From assembly GCA_036346275.1 (NCBI GenBank), contig CM070719.1:32765591-32829590 (forward strand): a stretch of DNA of 64,000 nucleotides, written 5' to 3'. The position numbers were made by a program, and so were the translations under genes. The stretch is from Otatea glauca (lineage: Eukaryota; Streptophyta; Magnoliopsida; Poales; Poaceae). Each line of letters begins with the position of its first letter. Position 1 is the first letter of the stretch. Below the pieces are notes generated by a model that searched no databases, was not told the origin of the DNA, and worked only from the letters and a program-made list of their open reading frames with translations. Below, piece after piece: positions 24,230 to 37,156 of this stretch.

Positions 24230-24670
24230 GATTATGTCGTAAAATTTTTAAACTTTTTGAGAAGGGTCCTGAGAGCATGCCTAACCTATCACAAAAAATT
24301 CATATTGTAATCAAACTTGTGCAATTTTTAAAAATTCTGATAATATTGCTAATGCATTTAAAGCAGCTTCGCTGATTTAATTGAGCTACTAGATTTGAAA
24401 ATTCATGAAAAATTTTTAGAAGGGTCCTAAGAGCATGTCTACGCTACCATAGATATTTCAGATCATGATCAGACCGTTGCGATTTTTAAAAATTCTGACA
24501 ATGCTACTAATTCATTTAGAGCAACTTCACTTATTTAATTGAGCTACTAAATTTTTGAATTTTTAAAAATTTGTGAGAAGGATCCTTAGAGCATGCCTAA
24601 GCTACCATAAAAGATTCCGATCATGGTCATACTTTTGCGATTTTTAAAACTCTGATAAATTATTTTCCTT
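24230..24670 (+). repeat. 158-bp AT-rich tandem array
   Basis: Three diverged units are marked by AGAAGGGTCCTGAGAGCATG at about 24260, 24418 and 24576, and by TTTAAAAATTCTGAnAATnnT between them. The second motif also occurs in the 27.5-28.4 kb array, so the two arrays are related. Confidence 0.75.
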
Positions 24671-24879
24671 TTTTAGAGGTATTTCCAAAAAAGATTTCCT
24701 TTTTCTGTTAAAATCTATGCCTATCTTGGCAATTCCTTTCGCCCGTAGCAACACGTGCACCCGTTGCGCATAGTGTATACAACGAAGCGAGCAAGCTGTT
24801 CTGCACTAGCATGTGCCCCAGGCTATACTCTCAAGTTTCAAATGATCTATGAAACGTTGTGTAATATCTTTTTTTTTAT

Positions 24880-27030
24880 ATAAAAAAGGTTGATTGGTTG
24901 GGCCGGCCAACTTTACATTTGGGGTGGGGGACCCTAGGCACTGCTACCACTCGCCATGATATCACTTGCGTCGACGCCATTTCCTGTGTGCCGCCGCACC
25001 GTGCTATTGTCACCGAATTGCTGCGGCGAGGACTTGTCTCGATGTCCTTCCTCTTATCTTTTTGTGTTTCTCATCAAATCATAAGTCCAAAGATCCATTT
25101 GCGTTACCATGTGTAGAAGTTGTCGAGGATCTTAGAGAACGTAGAGCCGAAGTTTCAGCAACCATGGGGGGGGGGGGACGAGTGGGACTCAGATGGTGCC
25201 ACTTTCATCGTTTTTGGTGAATCTTTGGGACCTCGGTATAAACTCTAGGACGATGTTCCTCTTGTTGGCGTTGTAGTGGAGTGGTTTTGTGATCATATTA
25301 GCTGTAGATGGGGTAGTTGGATAGCACCGGAAGGATTTTGGTATTGGTCGGGATTCGATAAACTGGTCTCTATTTTTGGGGTTAGGTTTGGATCATTCAT
25401 GGCCTATTCATGGCTCAACAGAATTATGAAAAGTGTAACTAATTATCTAAAATTTTTATGGAGTACAAGAAATTTGAATTTGGATGAGTGGTTAGAAAGT
25501 TATGGCTAGGAGAAGGCTACTGTCCAGAAAAAAGTTGCTGATGGACGCAGTTGTGTTAATCTGCTTATTAGGTCTAGATACTAGCTGAATTAAATTGTGT
25601 CAATAACTAGAGAAAGCTCAATAATGTTCCATAGATCCTAGAGATGATATGGTTTGCTACATTTAGTGTTGCGTAGAAATAGTTATGAATTGCTAAGCTT
25701 GCTGTCCTCAAAGGCAACAGAACAATCTTCGGTGTTTAGAAGGGGGGGGGGGTTGTTAAACGAACTAATCCGAATTTTTGACCAACTAGGAAATTGTAGG
25801 AAATTTTGTGAGTTTCTAGAACTTTGTTTTTCTATGTTTGGCCTACTTAGCTAGGAGTTATGGTCATCCAACCATTGGGGCCGCAAAGAGGAGTGATCCG
25901 AAGGGAGGGAAAGTTAGGTCCGGGGTTGGCCGTAGGGGCGGTATTGTTATGTTTAATGTTATGTGCTATTACGAGACATTGTTAAGTCGAGTTATCTTTT
26001 GTAGGAGGGTAACTTCGTGGTTGCCACCAACTACTCATGACTCCATCTCATGGGGTTAAAAAGTCAAGTACATAGTAGAATGGTTGACGGTTGGTTGACT
26101 TGATGCTTAATAAATATAGTTGATTTATCATGTCAATTATGAGTGCTTTCGTAATGTTGTTTTTACTCTTTATGATTAAACATGATAATTGGATGGTAAA
26201 ACATGTTTATCGGTGACCATGAAAGAAAAATATGGCATCATATGAATCCATGATATAGAGATAGATAGCCTGAGTGATATCTATAGCCTACTTTATGTGA
26301 GCACTCTACGGAAATGGAGATAAGATCCCCGTATAAAAGAAGACGGGCTTGAGGTCCTTACATGAAAGAGGACAGGTTTGAGTACACATTTATAGGTGAT
26401 GTACTCCGCTACACCGGCATATGCTAAAGAAAAGCGACATGCACTCGAGCAGTTGCATTTCATTTATGAAAATTGTAATTAATCTTGAATAATGAGGAGA
26501 ATGATACAATGAGTTGTTGACTGTTGTTTTGTTATTGTATACTATTTTACTATATACTTGCTGAGTTATGGACTCACTCTTGATCATCTAATATTTTAGG
26601 TGAACAATGAAGATGACATACATGAGATGGGAGCAGAACACTCACTTCACCTGTTTATCAATCATGGATCATAAACTAATTATTTTGTTTAGTCATTGAA
26701 CAATTATATCATAATAATAGTCATGTGAAACTTAGTTGAGTTATATATATTATTATTGCAAGAAGTTTAAATGTTCATTTATCTTGTTTGTGATTATTCC
26801 TATCATCATCCACAAAGGTAAGATTGCTCTCGAATGCAGGGTTCCATGTTTTCCCGAGCGCATGGACTTGGGTGCTCTCGAGCTCATGGTTCCAAGTTTA
26901 TTACTATTCATTAGTTTTGATCATTTTATTTATGTTGTTGCTGAAATTTTGGTAAAAAAGATTGTTGATTTTAGAAAAAAAAATTGGTTGTAGTAACATT
27001 GTGAGCACTTGAGGTGCTGAGGTGTTACAC
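24880..27030. other. Possible old solo LTR or unclassified repeat
   Basis: No gene seen. The segment has LTR-like features: 'ctgagttatggactcactcttg' near 26560 resembles the conserved block of grass gypsy LTRs, a following 'gtgaacaatgaagatgac' is LTR-like, and it ends GGTGTTACA at about 27027. Two G homopolymers (25166 and 25741) are present. Boundaries and class are guesses. Confidence 0.3.
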
Positions 27031-27269
27031 ATTGCCTAGGTTGAAGAAACAAAAAAGGTGGTAATGTGTTGGCTAAAATATGAAATTATGCCTTTTTCTT
27101 CAAAATATTAGAAACAAACTTAGGTTCATCTTCCCCCTTAAAGCCTAAATAAGTTTTGTTTTCAAATTATGTCGAGGTATCTTGTTGAAACCCATATTGG
27201 TTTGCTTTGAAACTTAAAACTTATTCAGTTTTGCTTGAAATCTCAAACATGCAGCGAGGTTCAGGGATT

Positions 27270-28775
27270 CAAGTTTCGTTTTGGATGAAATTTCACCGGT
27301 GACCGGAATCCAAAATATCGCCGAGATCTCGGAATTTTGGGCAAATCTCGGCCAAAATTAAAAAACAAAAATTCATATCCGGTTTTATTTCTACTGGGGA
27401 AAATGAAACTTCAGACGAAATTCCCGAAATCTCGGCGAGATTTGCCGATATTTCGGTGAATTTGCACCGAGCGACAAATGGCTCAACCAATGTTGAAAAA
27501 TTTTGAAATTTGTTTTGGAGGTTACTGACAAATTATTTATGTTCTCATAAAAATTTCAGATGATTATCAAATCTAAGAAATTTTTAAAAATTCAAACATT
27601 GCTACTATCCTGATAAAATGCTGACTGGCAAATTTGAAACGAATGAAAAATGGAACAAATGAGGTTAGAAAATTATGAATTATTTTTGAATAGTTATGAC
27701 ATATCACTAATATTTTCATAAAATTTTCAAGTGATGATCAAACTTCATGAATTTTTAAAAATTCAGACAATGCTAGTGTCCTGTTAAAATCCTTACCAGC
27801 AAAATTGAAAAAAATGACAAATGGTTCAAACCATGTTAAAAAAAAATTAATTTTTTTTGGATGGTTCTGATATATCATTAATTTTTATATAAAAGTTTTA
27901 GATGATGATCAAGCTTCAAGAATTTTCAACAATTCTGATCGTGCTACATCCAGATAAAAGCCTAATGATGAATACATAGATTTTTTTAGCAACAAAAAAA
28001 GGTTTCTAATTTTTAAAAACTTTAAAAAAGGGTGATAAGGAAATTATTAATATATCATAAAAATTTTAAATCATTATTACACACCAGTGAATTTATAAAA
28101 TTCTTACAAGGTACAATACCATTTATGTTCTTTCTCTTTTTGATTTTTGAAATATAACAAATGAAGTTCAACGCTAACATAGATTTGATTGACCAAACAA
28201 AAAAATTGAATTTTTTTCAAACTTTTATAGATAGGTACTGAGGAAATTATTAATCTCTTACAAAATTTTTGGATCATAATCACACACGATAAAATTTATA
28301 AAATTCTGACAAGGTTACTGTCCCAATTATATTCATTCTGTTTTTGATTTATTAAAGATAACAAATAAAGTTCAATTATTTTGAAATTTTTTCTGTATGA
28401 TACTACACTACCATATATAATACAATAAAAATTTTAGATTATTATCAAGCTTGTACAGTTTTATAAAAATCTGATATTGTTTCTGCCAAAATTTTAAAAT
28501 GTCTAAAAAATTCGGGTTTTCAACAGTTGTTTTTCATAGAAGATGACTTTCTTAAGGGTTATTGGACCAAATTCGGTCAAATACGAGCATAAAAGTTTAA
28601 AAACCGGTTAGAAATCATGAAATTTCGGCCGATATGGGTGAAATCTAGTCGAAAAAGTGAAAACACTGTAGCACTTTCAAAAAAATTATCCAGCGGTAAT
28701 TTGGATCTCGTCGGGGCCCGAAATCCGAGATTTCTCTGGATTTCGCCAAAATTTGTATCCTTGGCAAGGTTTAGT
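27270..28775. repeat. Repeat element with ~170-bp degenerate internal array
   Basis: The outer parts (27270-27480 and 28560-28775) are rich in 'atctcgg / gaaatttcgg' motifs like the 645-bp element at 19.7 kb. The core (27473-28500) is AT-rich with diverged units of about 170 bp, marked by GACAAATGGnTCAACCATGTT-like starts at about 27473, 27646 and 27815 and weaker ones later. No coding capacity. The class is unknown. Confidence 0.5.
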
Positions 28776-30118
28776 TGAAACTTGATTTTGAAACATAGAA
28801 GCTGAAGTACGAAACACACTGAAACTTCAAATATGTAACCTGAAACTATTTGTCTAGAACTCGAAATTTCCTATCCTATTGCGATGGCATCCCTTGAAAT
28901 AGTAGCTTCCTATCATAAAATAGATACGTTTGGACCTTATTTGGGAGGTTTATTTGTGGCCTGGATCCACATGGGTGAGCTTTTATTTTAGTTCAAATTT
29001 TCGGTCCACCCACGAGGATGAATCGGGATTGTGGCCCAGACAAACATGACCTTATGAGTTAGGACTAACTTGCAACAATTATATCCAATATGTTTGAAAT
29101 GGAAATTAGGAGTAGTTGACTTTACACGATCCTAGCATGTGAGATCTACTAATCGATACAAATATGTAAGACTTTTATATGGCCGAGGTGGCACAGAGCA
29201 TATCATGACTTACGACCAGTTTGAGGCTGAGCACCTTGGAGGGAATCTCAGTTTCTAAACCCGATTTGCCAATCTACCCAAATCTAGGTTTTGCCCGGTG
29301 AAGCGAACCAAAACAACAACTCCGAACAGGGCTGCAGTGAGCACAGAATATCCCTTACGAGTCACCACTGGTTGCTGCGCGTTCGCGTGCACTCACATCC
29401 AACGGCTGCCGGCACCAGCAGCTAATCCAAATTAAGGCCTTGCAGTTCCAGGAAATCCACGTTCCAATCTGTCATCCAGGCAGCTCTCCGCCGATAACAG
29501 TTTCTGGCGCAAGTCCAAACGTCCAAGCAAGAACAGCACATGAGAAGCTACCGTAAAACTGGCTTTATTCCGGTCCAAAGCCGACCATGCACGCAAGACA
29601 ACTCTTACTTATCCTGTTCCAATAGAAGAAATTAAGCACTTGGCCATTGCTAGGGATAGCACGGCAAAATAACTAGGACAAAGATTTAACGTAAAAAAAC
29701 CCTTGCGGGAAAAAATCATCGGAAACAATCCACTAATTGTTGAAGACTTAGACTAATAACCTATTTAGATAAAACCAAAAGATATGATAAGTTGAGATAT
29801 TGAGTTATCTCTAACAAATCTGCCCTTAACTCAAAATCTATAACGAAATTGTTTCAAAAAACCCTGAAGAGTAATTAAGCATTACGAATACAAGTGCTGC
29901 GTTGAAAGTTCAAACGACTAATATGGATATAATCTATTATTACCAGTCATGCATCATGCAAACGTGCAGGCTTTCGTGAGGTAATTCATGCATTACATTC
30001 AATTCCTCTTCCTAAAATCGTGTAACTTTGCCACTCTCATGATGCGTCTGTAGTAGCTATCGATTTGCTTTCTGACTCGGTATGAATGTCGTGTGATTTT
30101 GTTATGGCGTGGAGCGCT
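28776..30118. other. Unassigned intergenic DNA
   Basis: I see no gene, repeat array or terminal repeats here. It is the left flank of MULE-1 and appears to be ordinary non-coding DNA. Confidence 0.5.
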
Positions 30119-30206
30119 ACCATTTTAAGAATTTTTTTAAATAATATCTTTTTTATTTAAATTGCAAAAATATATCTCGAACCCAAAAAATTGCAAAAAT
30201 ATACCT

Positions 30207-30500
30207 CTGTCGCCCGATGGTTGGGCGAGAGGAAAATGTTGCCCTATGGTGAGGCGACAGAGACAAGTGTCGCCCGATGGTTGGGCGAGAGGAAAATGTT
30301 GCCCTATGGTGGGGCGACAGAGACAAGTGTCGCCCACTGGTTGCGCGATTGATGCCACGTCAGCCTCGTCGCCCAACAGTCGCCCAATGATCCCTCTGTC
30401 GCCCAACCAAAGGGCGACACGTAATAAATCGATCTTTGGTTGGGCGACAGAAGGGTGCGCGGTTCCCTATCGCCCAACCAAAGGGCGACTGAAGCCCAGT
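30207..30500. repeat. Left subterminal palindrome array of MULE-1
   Basis: Repeated hairpin-forming units GTCGCCC-(about 7 nt, with TTGGTT or AACCAA)-GGGCGAC occur in both orientations. Units at 30208, 30268 and 30328 lie in a 60-bp tandem repeat, with more between about 30375 and 30497. They sit just inside the TIR, where MULE transposase-binding sites are expected. That function is an inference. Confidence 0.85.
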
Positions 30501-30593
30501 ATAAAAAGTGTGGCGATTTCCTGTGCCTCTATGCCGGTTTCATTTTGACAAGCCGAGAGAAGAGAAGAGGGAGGAAGAAGAGAGAAAAAGGAA

Positions 30594-31610
30594 CACTACT
30601 ACAGAAAAGGTCATCACAGACGGTTTTCCGAACCGTCTGTAACCATAGGTCAGTGATATTACGGAACATCACAGACGGTTTATGAACCATCTGTAATAGA
30701 ACATATCACAGATGGTTTCATACTAAAATCGTCTGTGATATGCAAACATCACAGACGATTTTTACTAAGAACCGTCTGTGATATGCAAACTATCACAGAC
30801 GGTTTTTACTAAGAACCGTCTGTGATAACAAACTATCACAGACGGTTTTTACTATGAACCGTCTGTGATGTTACTTTTGGAAACAAAAAAAATATCATCA
30901 CGTACAGATGATATTTCTGTGATCCAGCTGCTCTGTGCTAGTTCAGGCATAATATAAAAGCTACTGGATGTGAGATATTCCATGTCACTGCTCTAAAGAA
31001 CTTGAAAATGCAAAATCGACGAAAAAAACTTCGGAGGCCGTTTTGAGGCCCTAAACGACTTTTTTTGGAGATCAACGTTTTTTCAGAGCCTCGCGTGTAC
31101 TTCTAATATAGCCCCCTGACTTGGACTTTATGGATTTTTAAATCTAACTTTTCGTTAGCTTTAAAACGAGTACAAGAACATCGCGATCGGAGCTCGTATG
31201 CAAAAGTTATGGCCGTTTTACCGAAAGGTGCACGGATCGAAAACGAAGACGCCGCAACATCAAGAGTGCAAAAGAAAAGAGAAGAGGGAAAGGAAGAGGA
31301 AGAGGAGAGGATGAGATATAGCATTTTAGTTGAACGATTCGAACACCATACTTACCAAACATTCGAAGAGGAGAGGAAAAATAAGTGAGAAGTGAGAAGA
31401 GAGAAGAGAAGAGAAGAGGAGAGCAGGAGAAGTGAGAAGAAAGCAGCAGGAGAAGAACCGCGGGCTGGTATTTTAAAGGAAGTTGAAAACGAGACGAGCG
31501 GGAAGTTCAAATTTGGTGAGAGCGCGAAAGTTAAAATATTATCACAGACGGTTCTGCCTGGATAAACCGTCTGTGATGTGGTTTATCACAGACGGTTATT
31601 ATAATTTAGT
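30594..31610 (+). mobile_element. CACTA element fragment inside MULE-1
   Basis: Begins with the terminal motif CACTACTACAGAAAAGG at 30594, followed by at least six subterminal repeats of TCACAGACGGTT and its complement AACCGTCTGTGA (30625-30870). Another cluster of the same repeats lies at 31540-31600, as expected near the other end. The matching terminal motif (ending TAGTAGTG) is not found, so the right end is eroded. No transposase. Confidence 0.75.
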
Positions 31611-31624
31611 CGGTTCGTAGAAAT

Positions 31625-31880
31625 GCATGTACATAGATGTTTTTAGGAATAATAATATATTGTTACATTTTTTATAGATAGATGTAGATAGATATATTTT
31701 TTTACATATAGAAGTACATATATATATTTTTAGGACTGTAGATGTTTTTTAGAAGTAGAAGTGGAGAGATGAATATTTTTAGGAATGTAGATAGATATAT
31801 ATTTCTCGAAGTGTAGATATAGATATGTATAGTTTTTTTGAGCAAATAGATATAGTATTTTTTACGAAGAATAATTAATT
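31625..31880. repeat. AT-rich degenerate repeat in MULE-1
   Basis: Loose repetition of 'ttttaggaatgtagatagatatat'-like units between the CACTA remnant and the transposase gene. It may be the promoter or 5' leader of the MULE gene, but no clear TATA box can be singled out. Confidence 0.4.
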
Positions 31881-31905
31881 CGTGTGTTAATGAATCGGTT
31901 CGCAG

Positions 31906-32850
31906 ATGTGTCTGAAAGAGTTCCATTTAGAATCTTTTATGGAGAAGGGGTTGTCATGTATGGTTTCGGATCTGAGTAACTTTCACTATGTGGACAGAAG
32001 TTTAAGTAGGGTCGAAGAGTGTATATTTGCTTCTGTATTGAATTGGTTGTATTATACATTTCGGATGGAACCAGAGAAGTGCCAGCTGAAGTTATCTTGC
32101 ATTTGTACTATGCGAGATGATCCTGTTTATTAGGAGTTGGCTGAGGTGAAGGGAACTACATTTTGAAGGTCATATGTGAGGGGGCAGAGCAACGTGGATG
32201 GTATCAGGTGCTTTTAGTGCAAGTGTATGAAAGGGTTGTTGCCCCGCAGTATCAGCTTGACGCCGGTGAGTGTAGTGAGCCTCAAAATGAGTTCAGTTAT
32301 GGTGACACTGAAATTGGAGAATCTAACCGTGAGCAGGATATTCAGGGATGCAATGAGGACATCATTTACCAGAGTGGTGAGCAAGTTAAGATTGGGGAGG
32401 ATGATGAAAACATTGGGCAAAAAGCGCAGGGGTAAGTAGACGAAGGTGAGGAAATTGAGGAAGTAATAGCACGGATGGAAGAGGAAGACCGTGAATATAC
32501 GAGAACAGAAGTGGAAGACGACGATGACTCGGATGAGGAAGAGGAAGGTGCTGAGCCGCTTGTGCTAGCATATTGGAGCACGCATCAATTTAATAACCTG
32601 GTTGTAAATGAAAGCAATGATACACCTTGGCAGTATAATGACAATGAGGTTAGGCCTAACAGTATTTACCCAAGAAAAGAAGCAGTGCAGGATGCTGTTA
32701 AAGATTGGGCCTTATCAGTAAGAAGAACTTTCAGAGTTAAGAAGTCCACCCCAACCTGCTACAACGTGGTGTGCGAGATGCAAGGGTGCTCCTGGAGAGT
32801 GCACGCGTACAAGCCCAAATGGGGCACCCACTGGGTATGTTCGAAGGTTG
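31906..32850 (+). pseudogene. MuDR-type transposase, N-terminal part (exon piece before gypsy insertion)
   Basis: Encodes the N-terminal half of a plant MuDR transposase. It has an N-terminal region with VDRSLSRVEECIFASVL, an acidic linker (EDDDDSDEEEEGAE), and the DNA-binding domain (PRKEAVQDAVKDWALSVRRTFRVKKS, CEMQGCSWRVHAYKPKWG, 32670-32850). It carries a TAG where Trp is expected (about 32131), a one-base loss near 32163, and an in-frame TAA at about 32433. The frame runs to VEQ at 32850, where a gypsy element interrupts it, and resumes at 44756. In an intact element the protein binds the TIRs and cuts DNA in the nucleus. Confidence 0.85.
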
Positions 32851-32855
32851 AACAA

Positions 32856-35800
32856 TGTAACATCCCAAAAATCTGCCAAATATTATTTTATTGCTTAAAT
32901 GTGCATTTGTGATTTTCTGGAATTTATTTAGATTTTTCTGGATTTATTTGAATTAAATCTTATTTCAAGTTTATTGCTTTTTATCCAAAAGTATTTAAAT
33001 CTGTGCAAAGTTAAAATAAAGTTTTGGTAAAAATATTTTATTTGAGTCCAGAATGTCTCACAGTATTTTTGATATTTTTTTTTGGATTTTTCCTGATTAT
33101 TTTATTGCCTAAAACAAATTAAATGAATTTCTGGAATTATTTTAAATGAAAAACCTTTTGAAAAGCGTGTGAACAGTAGCGGGCCGGCCCATGCACTGTG
33201 CGGCCCAGATAGCCCGTCGCGCCTGTTTCGCCAAAACCTAAACCTAAGAAATCCTGACAGTTGGATCGAGACCAACACCGTAGATCTCGCCGCGTCGTCG
33301 GCGCCAGGGCGTTGATTGAGCGACGCGTGGACGTCCCGGATGAAGCCGCGTCGTCTTTCCGAGTCGCCGCTAGAGTCCGCCACCGCCACGAGCCGTCTTC
33401 GAAGTCCGGGCCGGACACGCCTTCCCGTGCAGCTATTTAAGGCGCCGACGAGGGCACGGAACTCCTCATCTCGCGCCGCGCATCTTTTCCAAAGCCCGAG
33501 GCTCTGTGTCGCCGTCGTTCGCACGAGAGAGCTCGCCGGAGTGAAGGTCCTTGCCGTGGTGGTTTCGCTCGGTTTAAATCCGCCGTTGATCTTCGCCGTC
33601 CCGCCGCCATCGAGATCGCCAAACCGCGCCGCGTCGGATCCGTGAGGAATTGTCGCCATTTCGTCGCCGGAACGCCGTAGCCGAGGTCTTCGTTCTCACG
33701 TCCGGTGGAGTTGCGCCGCCGCGTCGCCATCGTCACGTTGAAGCTTTGGAAGTCGTTGGATCTCCAGTGAAGGGTCAAGATCGTGCCACGTCGCCGCGTG
33801 AACAGTGAACGTCTTTGGTAAGCGCTGACCGTTAGATCTAGATCCCGTGGCGGGTGTGCGGCCACGTCGCGTGAGATCGGTAGCCGTCCGATCAAACTCG
33901 TGCGCTCAAGATCGCGCCGTCGCTGCAACCAATCGTGACCAGCCGCGTGTCGGGCGCAAGCATCGAGGCGTCGTGCGCCGGGTTCACGGTGGACCAGAGG
34001 AGGTCTCGTAGACCAGGTCTATGCACCGAGGCCACGCGTCGGCTTCTGATTGGTCCGGTTCAGCGCTGGCGTCATGCTGACGTCATGATGACGCGGTAAT
34101 CTATTTTCGAAATAAAAATAAATCTGTTAAATCTGGTTTTCTGATTTTTGCAATTTCAGTATTTATTTCAAATTTCAAAAGGCTATATCTTTTGCATCGT
34201 AACTCGGATTTGAGTGATTCAAATTTCTAAAAATTTGTAAAATTGAGATCTATTTAATGGTGAATTTTATTTGATTTTTGGAGTTCAATTGCTCTCTGTT
34301 TTGGTATTTATTTGCTTTTCTTCTTGATGCAGCGTAGGCGTTGAATTGTGTGACGCCGGAGGAAGACCCAAGAACCCAAGAGCAAGCTTCAGATCAAGAT
34401 CAGGGCCTATTCCAAGGCAAGTTGTGCTTTGATCATGTTGAACCCATGTTTATAAAATTGCTATGTTTGTTTACAATATTGCATATATTTCAAATATACA
34501 ATTGTTTCAAAATAGATTGGGCTTAGCTAAAATACCAGATTGATCTATACCCTACCTTGTCATTGTATGCCATGATCCATTGTCACCCTAGATTGGTTAA
34601 ATATAGTTGGTTAATAATTATAATCAACATTGGAGGATTAGTTCGTATTAGTTGCTTAGCCATGCCACGTCATCACATGTGTCAGAATCATTGATAATTA
34701 ATCTTGATTAATGGAATATGGAACAATATTATGAACTTGTGTGTCATGTGGGATCACACGATGAGATTGAGTTGTTGTGGCGAGTCATGTCACGCAAGCG
34801 ATGTTGAATTGTTGATGGCACGTGGTGCTTGGTAATCAACGGGTGATAATAACTTAGATTGGGACAAGTGGCAAGGGCGAGGAGGCCAAGGTGGGCCCGA
34901 TGGGCGAGGGTATGTGGATGTCTTGCCTTGATCACACTAAGGACTTAACCTTGCAAGCCTTTGACTGAGTCAATCATGCAACCACATGTGCAGTATGGGC
35001 CACCTAGCCGAGTAATTTGCAATGTCTTAATTTTGGTACTATCGTGGTCGGTGTGAGTTCCCGAGTTATGGTGTGATTCACATGGCGCAAGAGGGGCCAC
35101 GGATGTGGTAACCAGTCCTACCAAAGTTGAATCCTTAGCGGGTAGTATCGGGTTAAGTCAGAGCATTGTAAAGGCTTTGTTATAATCACTCGCCTTGGTG
35201 GTGTTTGGTTGTATCACGTGGGTAAAGTGCATAACCTCTGCAGAGTGTGAAACTATTCGGATAGCCGTGCTCATGTATTGAGCAATGCTCGGAATTACGA
35301 TTAAGGGTTAGTTTAATTAATTGGGCAACTTGGTTGGGATGGCGGAAGGCCATATGGAAGATGAAATTTGACTTAGGATTGGAAACTTGGTCTACTTGAG
35401 AAATCCTGAATTTATTGTTTTTTGTTTTATATTCTTTACAATCTATTTACTGTATTTGTTCATAAATGCTGCTTATTGCAAAATAGCCATGATAGCCTAT
35501 CCATTGGAATAAGCCTTACATATAGATACATAGAATTGCATTCTGTGCACAACTTGTTGAGTGCTTTAAGTACTCACCCTTGCCAAACAACAATAATCAA
35601 CAGTTGAGGAATCTACACTGTGTTGGAAGATGAAGTCGGGAAGACCACGAGTCATTAGGGTCCGAGCCTTGTCGGTTGCACTGTGGTGAACCGATGAGCT
35701 ATCTCGTTTTCTATTTTCCGCCGCTTAATCATTAGTTATATTTTCGGTCTTGCCTGCGTGGCTTAATAATGTAAGTTGGTCATAAGATCATACCTTTAGT

Positions 35801-35940
35801 TATATCAATTAATGAACTATTATTCTATTATCGTTGAGTATGATGTGATATGTACCAATGTTGAGTGTGTGCACTAGCGTTGATCCCGGGAATAGTGAGG
35901 TAAACACGGTGGGTTGAATCGATGGATTCGGGTCCTTCTG
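32856..35940 (+). repeat. 5' LTR of the Tekay-type element
   Basis: Pairs with 41649-44750 over its whole length. The last few bases differ (CCTTCTG here against CCTTACA in the 3' LTR). It contains a GC-rich promoter-like middle (33180-34080), with TATTTAAGG at about 33433 as a possible TATA. It also has the conserved 'ctctgcagagtgtgaaactattcgg' region shared with the LTRs at 1-4821. Confidence 0.92.
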
Positions 35941-35945
35941 AGAGG

Positions 35946-37156
35946 TGGTATCGAGCATCTTGATTGTAGGTCTTGGCCCTAGATAGTATGGAGGTGTCTT
36001 GTGTGTGTCCAAACTATTTTCTAAAGAAAATCTAAACTTGACTAATAAAACACTCTCGACTCATCTCATTCTCTACTTCTCGCCTTTGCTGAATTTACCG
36101 TTTCTTGGCCGTTTTGGGTGGAGCTCTTATTCAAAGTTCTTGTGGAGCGGATGCCGATTGTTACGACCTTGAGGAGTCACCGGTGGCTACGCAATGGAGT
36201 GTGGAGAGTACTTGAGACGCTTGGGGCTTTTATCGTCCGCTTTACCGAGGAGGCGGTGGTCGATTAATGGTGTACACCGAGGATTTATTTGCAAGTCGAT
36301 TATCTACGCTCGGGAGAATGAGGAAGCTAGCGTGCCAATCAACATCTCCGCCGAAGATTCTCGTGCGAGGTTGCAATTCAGAGGTCGCTCGACTTGCTCT
36401 TCGCCGAGTCCGCGCGACTCGTCGGCGAGCTTCACGACTCGTGTTCGCCTTCACCCAGACGTTCAAGCATGCCGACGCCGACGGATCGTGGAGAACGAGT
36501 GTGCCATCGCGGTACACCTTGCGAGTTCACCCTTGCCGGGAGGATCATATGAGAGATACTACTCAGAGCCGGAGATCGTATGCGAGGCACTCAGTAGCGA
36601 GCAGAGCTTGAGGTGATCCGTGCTTGACCATCGGGATGATCACCGAGCTGGGAGAGGCCACGAGGCGATTGAGGACGAGCCGGAGCGCGTGACTCGAGAA
36701 GTTCAGAGCCAGCAGAGGAGTCCGAGGAGGATCGGAGGAGCGAGAGTGGGAGCGGAGGGGAGTGCACCCGTTGTCGCAGAGGACCCGAGAGTAGGTCATC
36801 AGAATAGGTTTGCTCCTATGCCCGCTCATCCGCCGGTGTATGCGCCGGATCAGCCTCAGCTAGGGTGGCTGGATGAGTGAGTGTCAGCCTTGGAGCTGTG
36901 TTGAGACTTGAGTGTGAGTCGCGTCTTTAAGTTAGTCTTTACCGTTTTAGTTGACGTTAAGGTTTCATGTTAGTTTGCTTCTTTGTAATGCTGAGTGTGC
37001 AGTATGTGTTGCAAAGCTTGTAGGCTTAAATAAGCAGCCATACCAAGAATAATAAAGAATTATTTCAGTTGGGTATAACCTATCTCCCCGCTTTAGAAAG
37101 TCTTACTTCTTATCTATGCTACATCTACCGTCCCTAACCTAAAAGGCAATCATCAG
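35946..37156 (+). other. Primer-binding site and untranslated leader of the Tekay-type element
   Basis: Starts with the primer-binding segment TGGTATCGAGC and runs about 1.2 kb to the gag ATG at 37157. ORFs within 36190-36880 overlap each other on both strands, match nothing I recognise, and are probably random in a GC-rich leader. Confidence 0.6.

Noticed and set aside
30207..30360. CRISPR-like array
   Set aside because: Plant nuclear DNA. Units are palindromic subterminal repeats of a transposon with no unique spacers.
32214..32581. Ser/Pro-rich minus-strand ORFs
   Set aside because: Shadow of the acidic linker of the MuDR transposase on the plus strand.
33102..33928. Large ORFs in the gypsy 5' LTR, also at 41930-42878
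   Set aside because: Duplicated because they are in both LTRs. GC-rich promoter region, not genes.
36194..36880. 140-codon plus-strand ORF and overlapping frames
   Set aside because: In the untranslated leader before the gag ATG. No recognisable domain; opposite-strand ORFs equally long.
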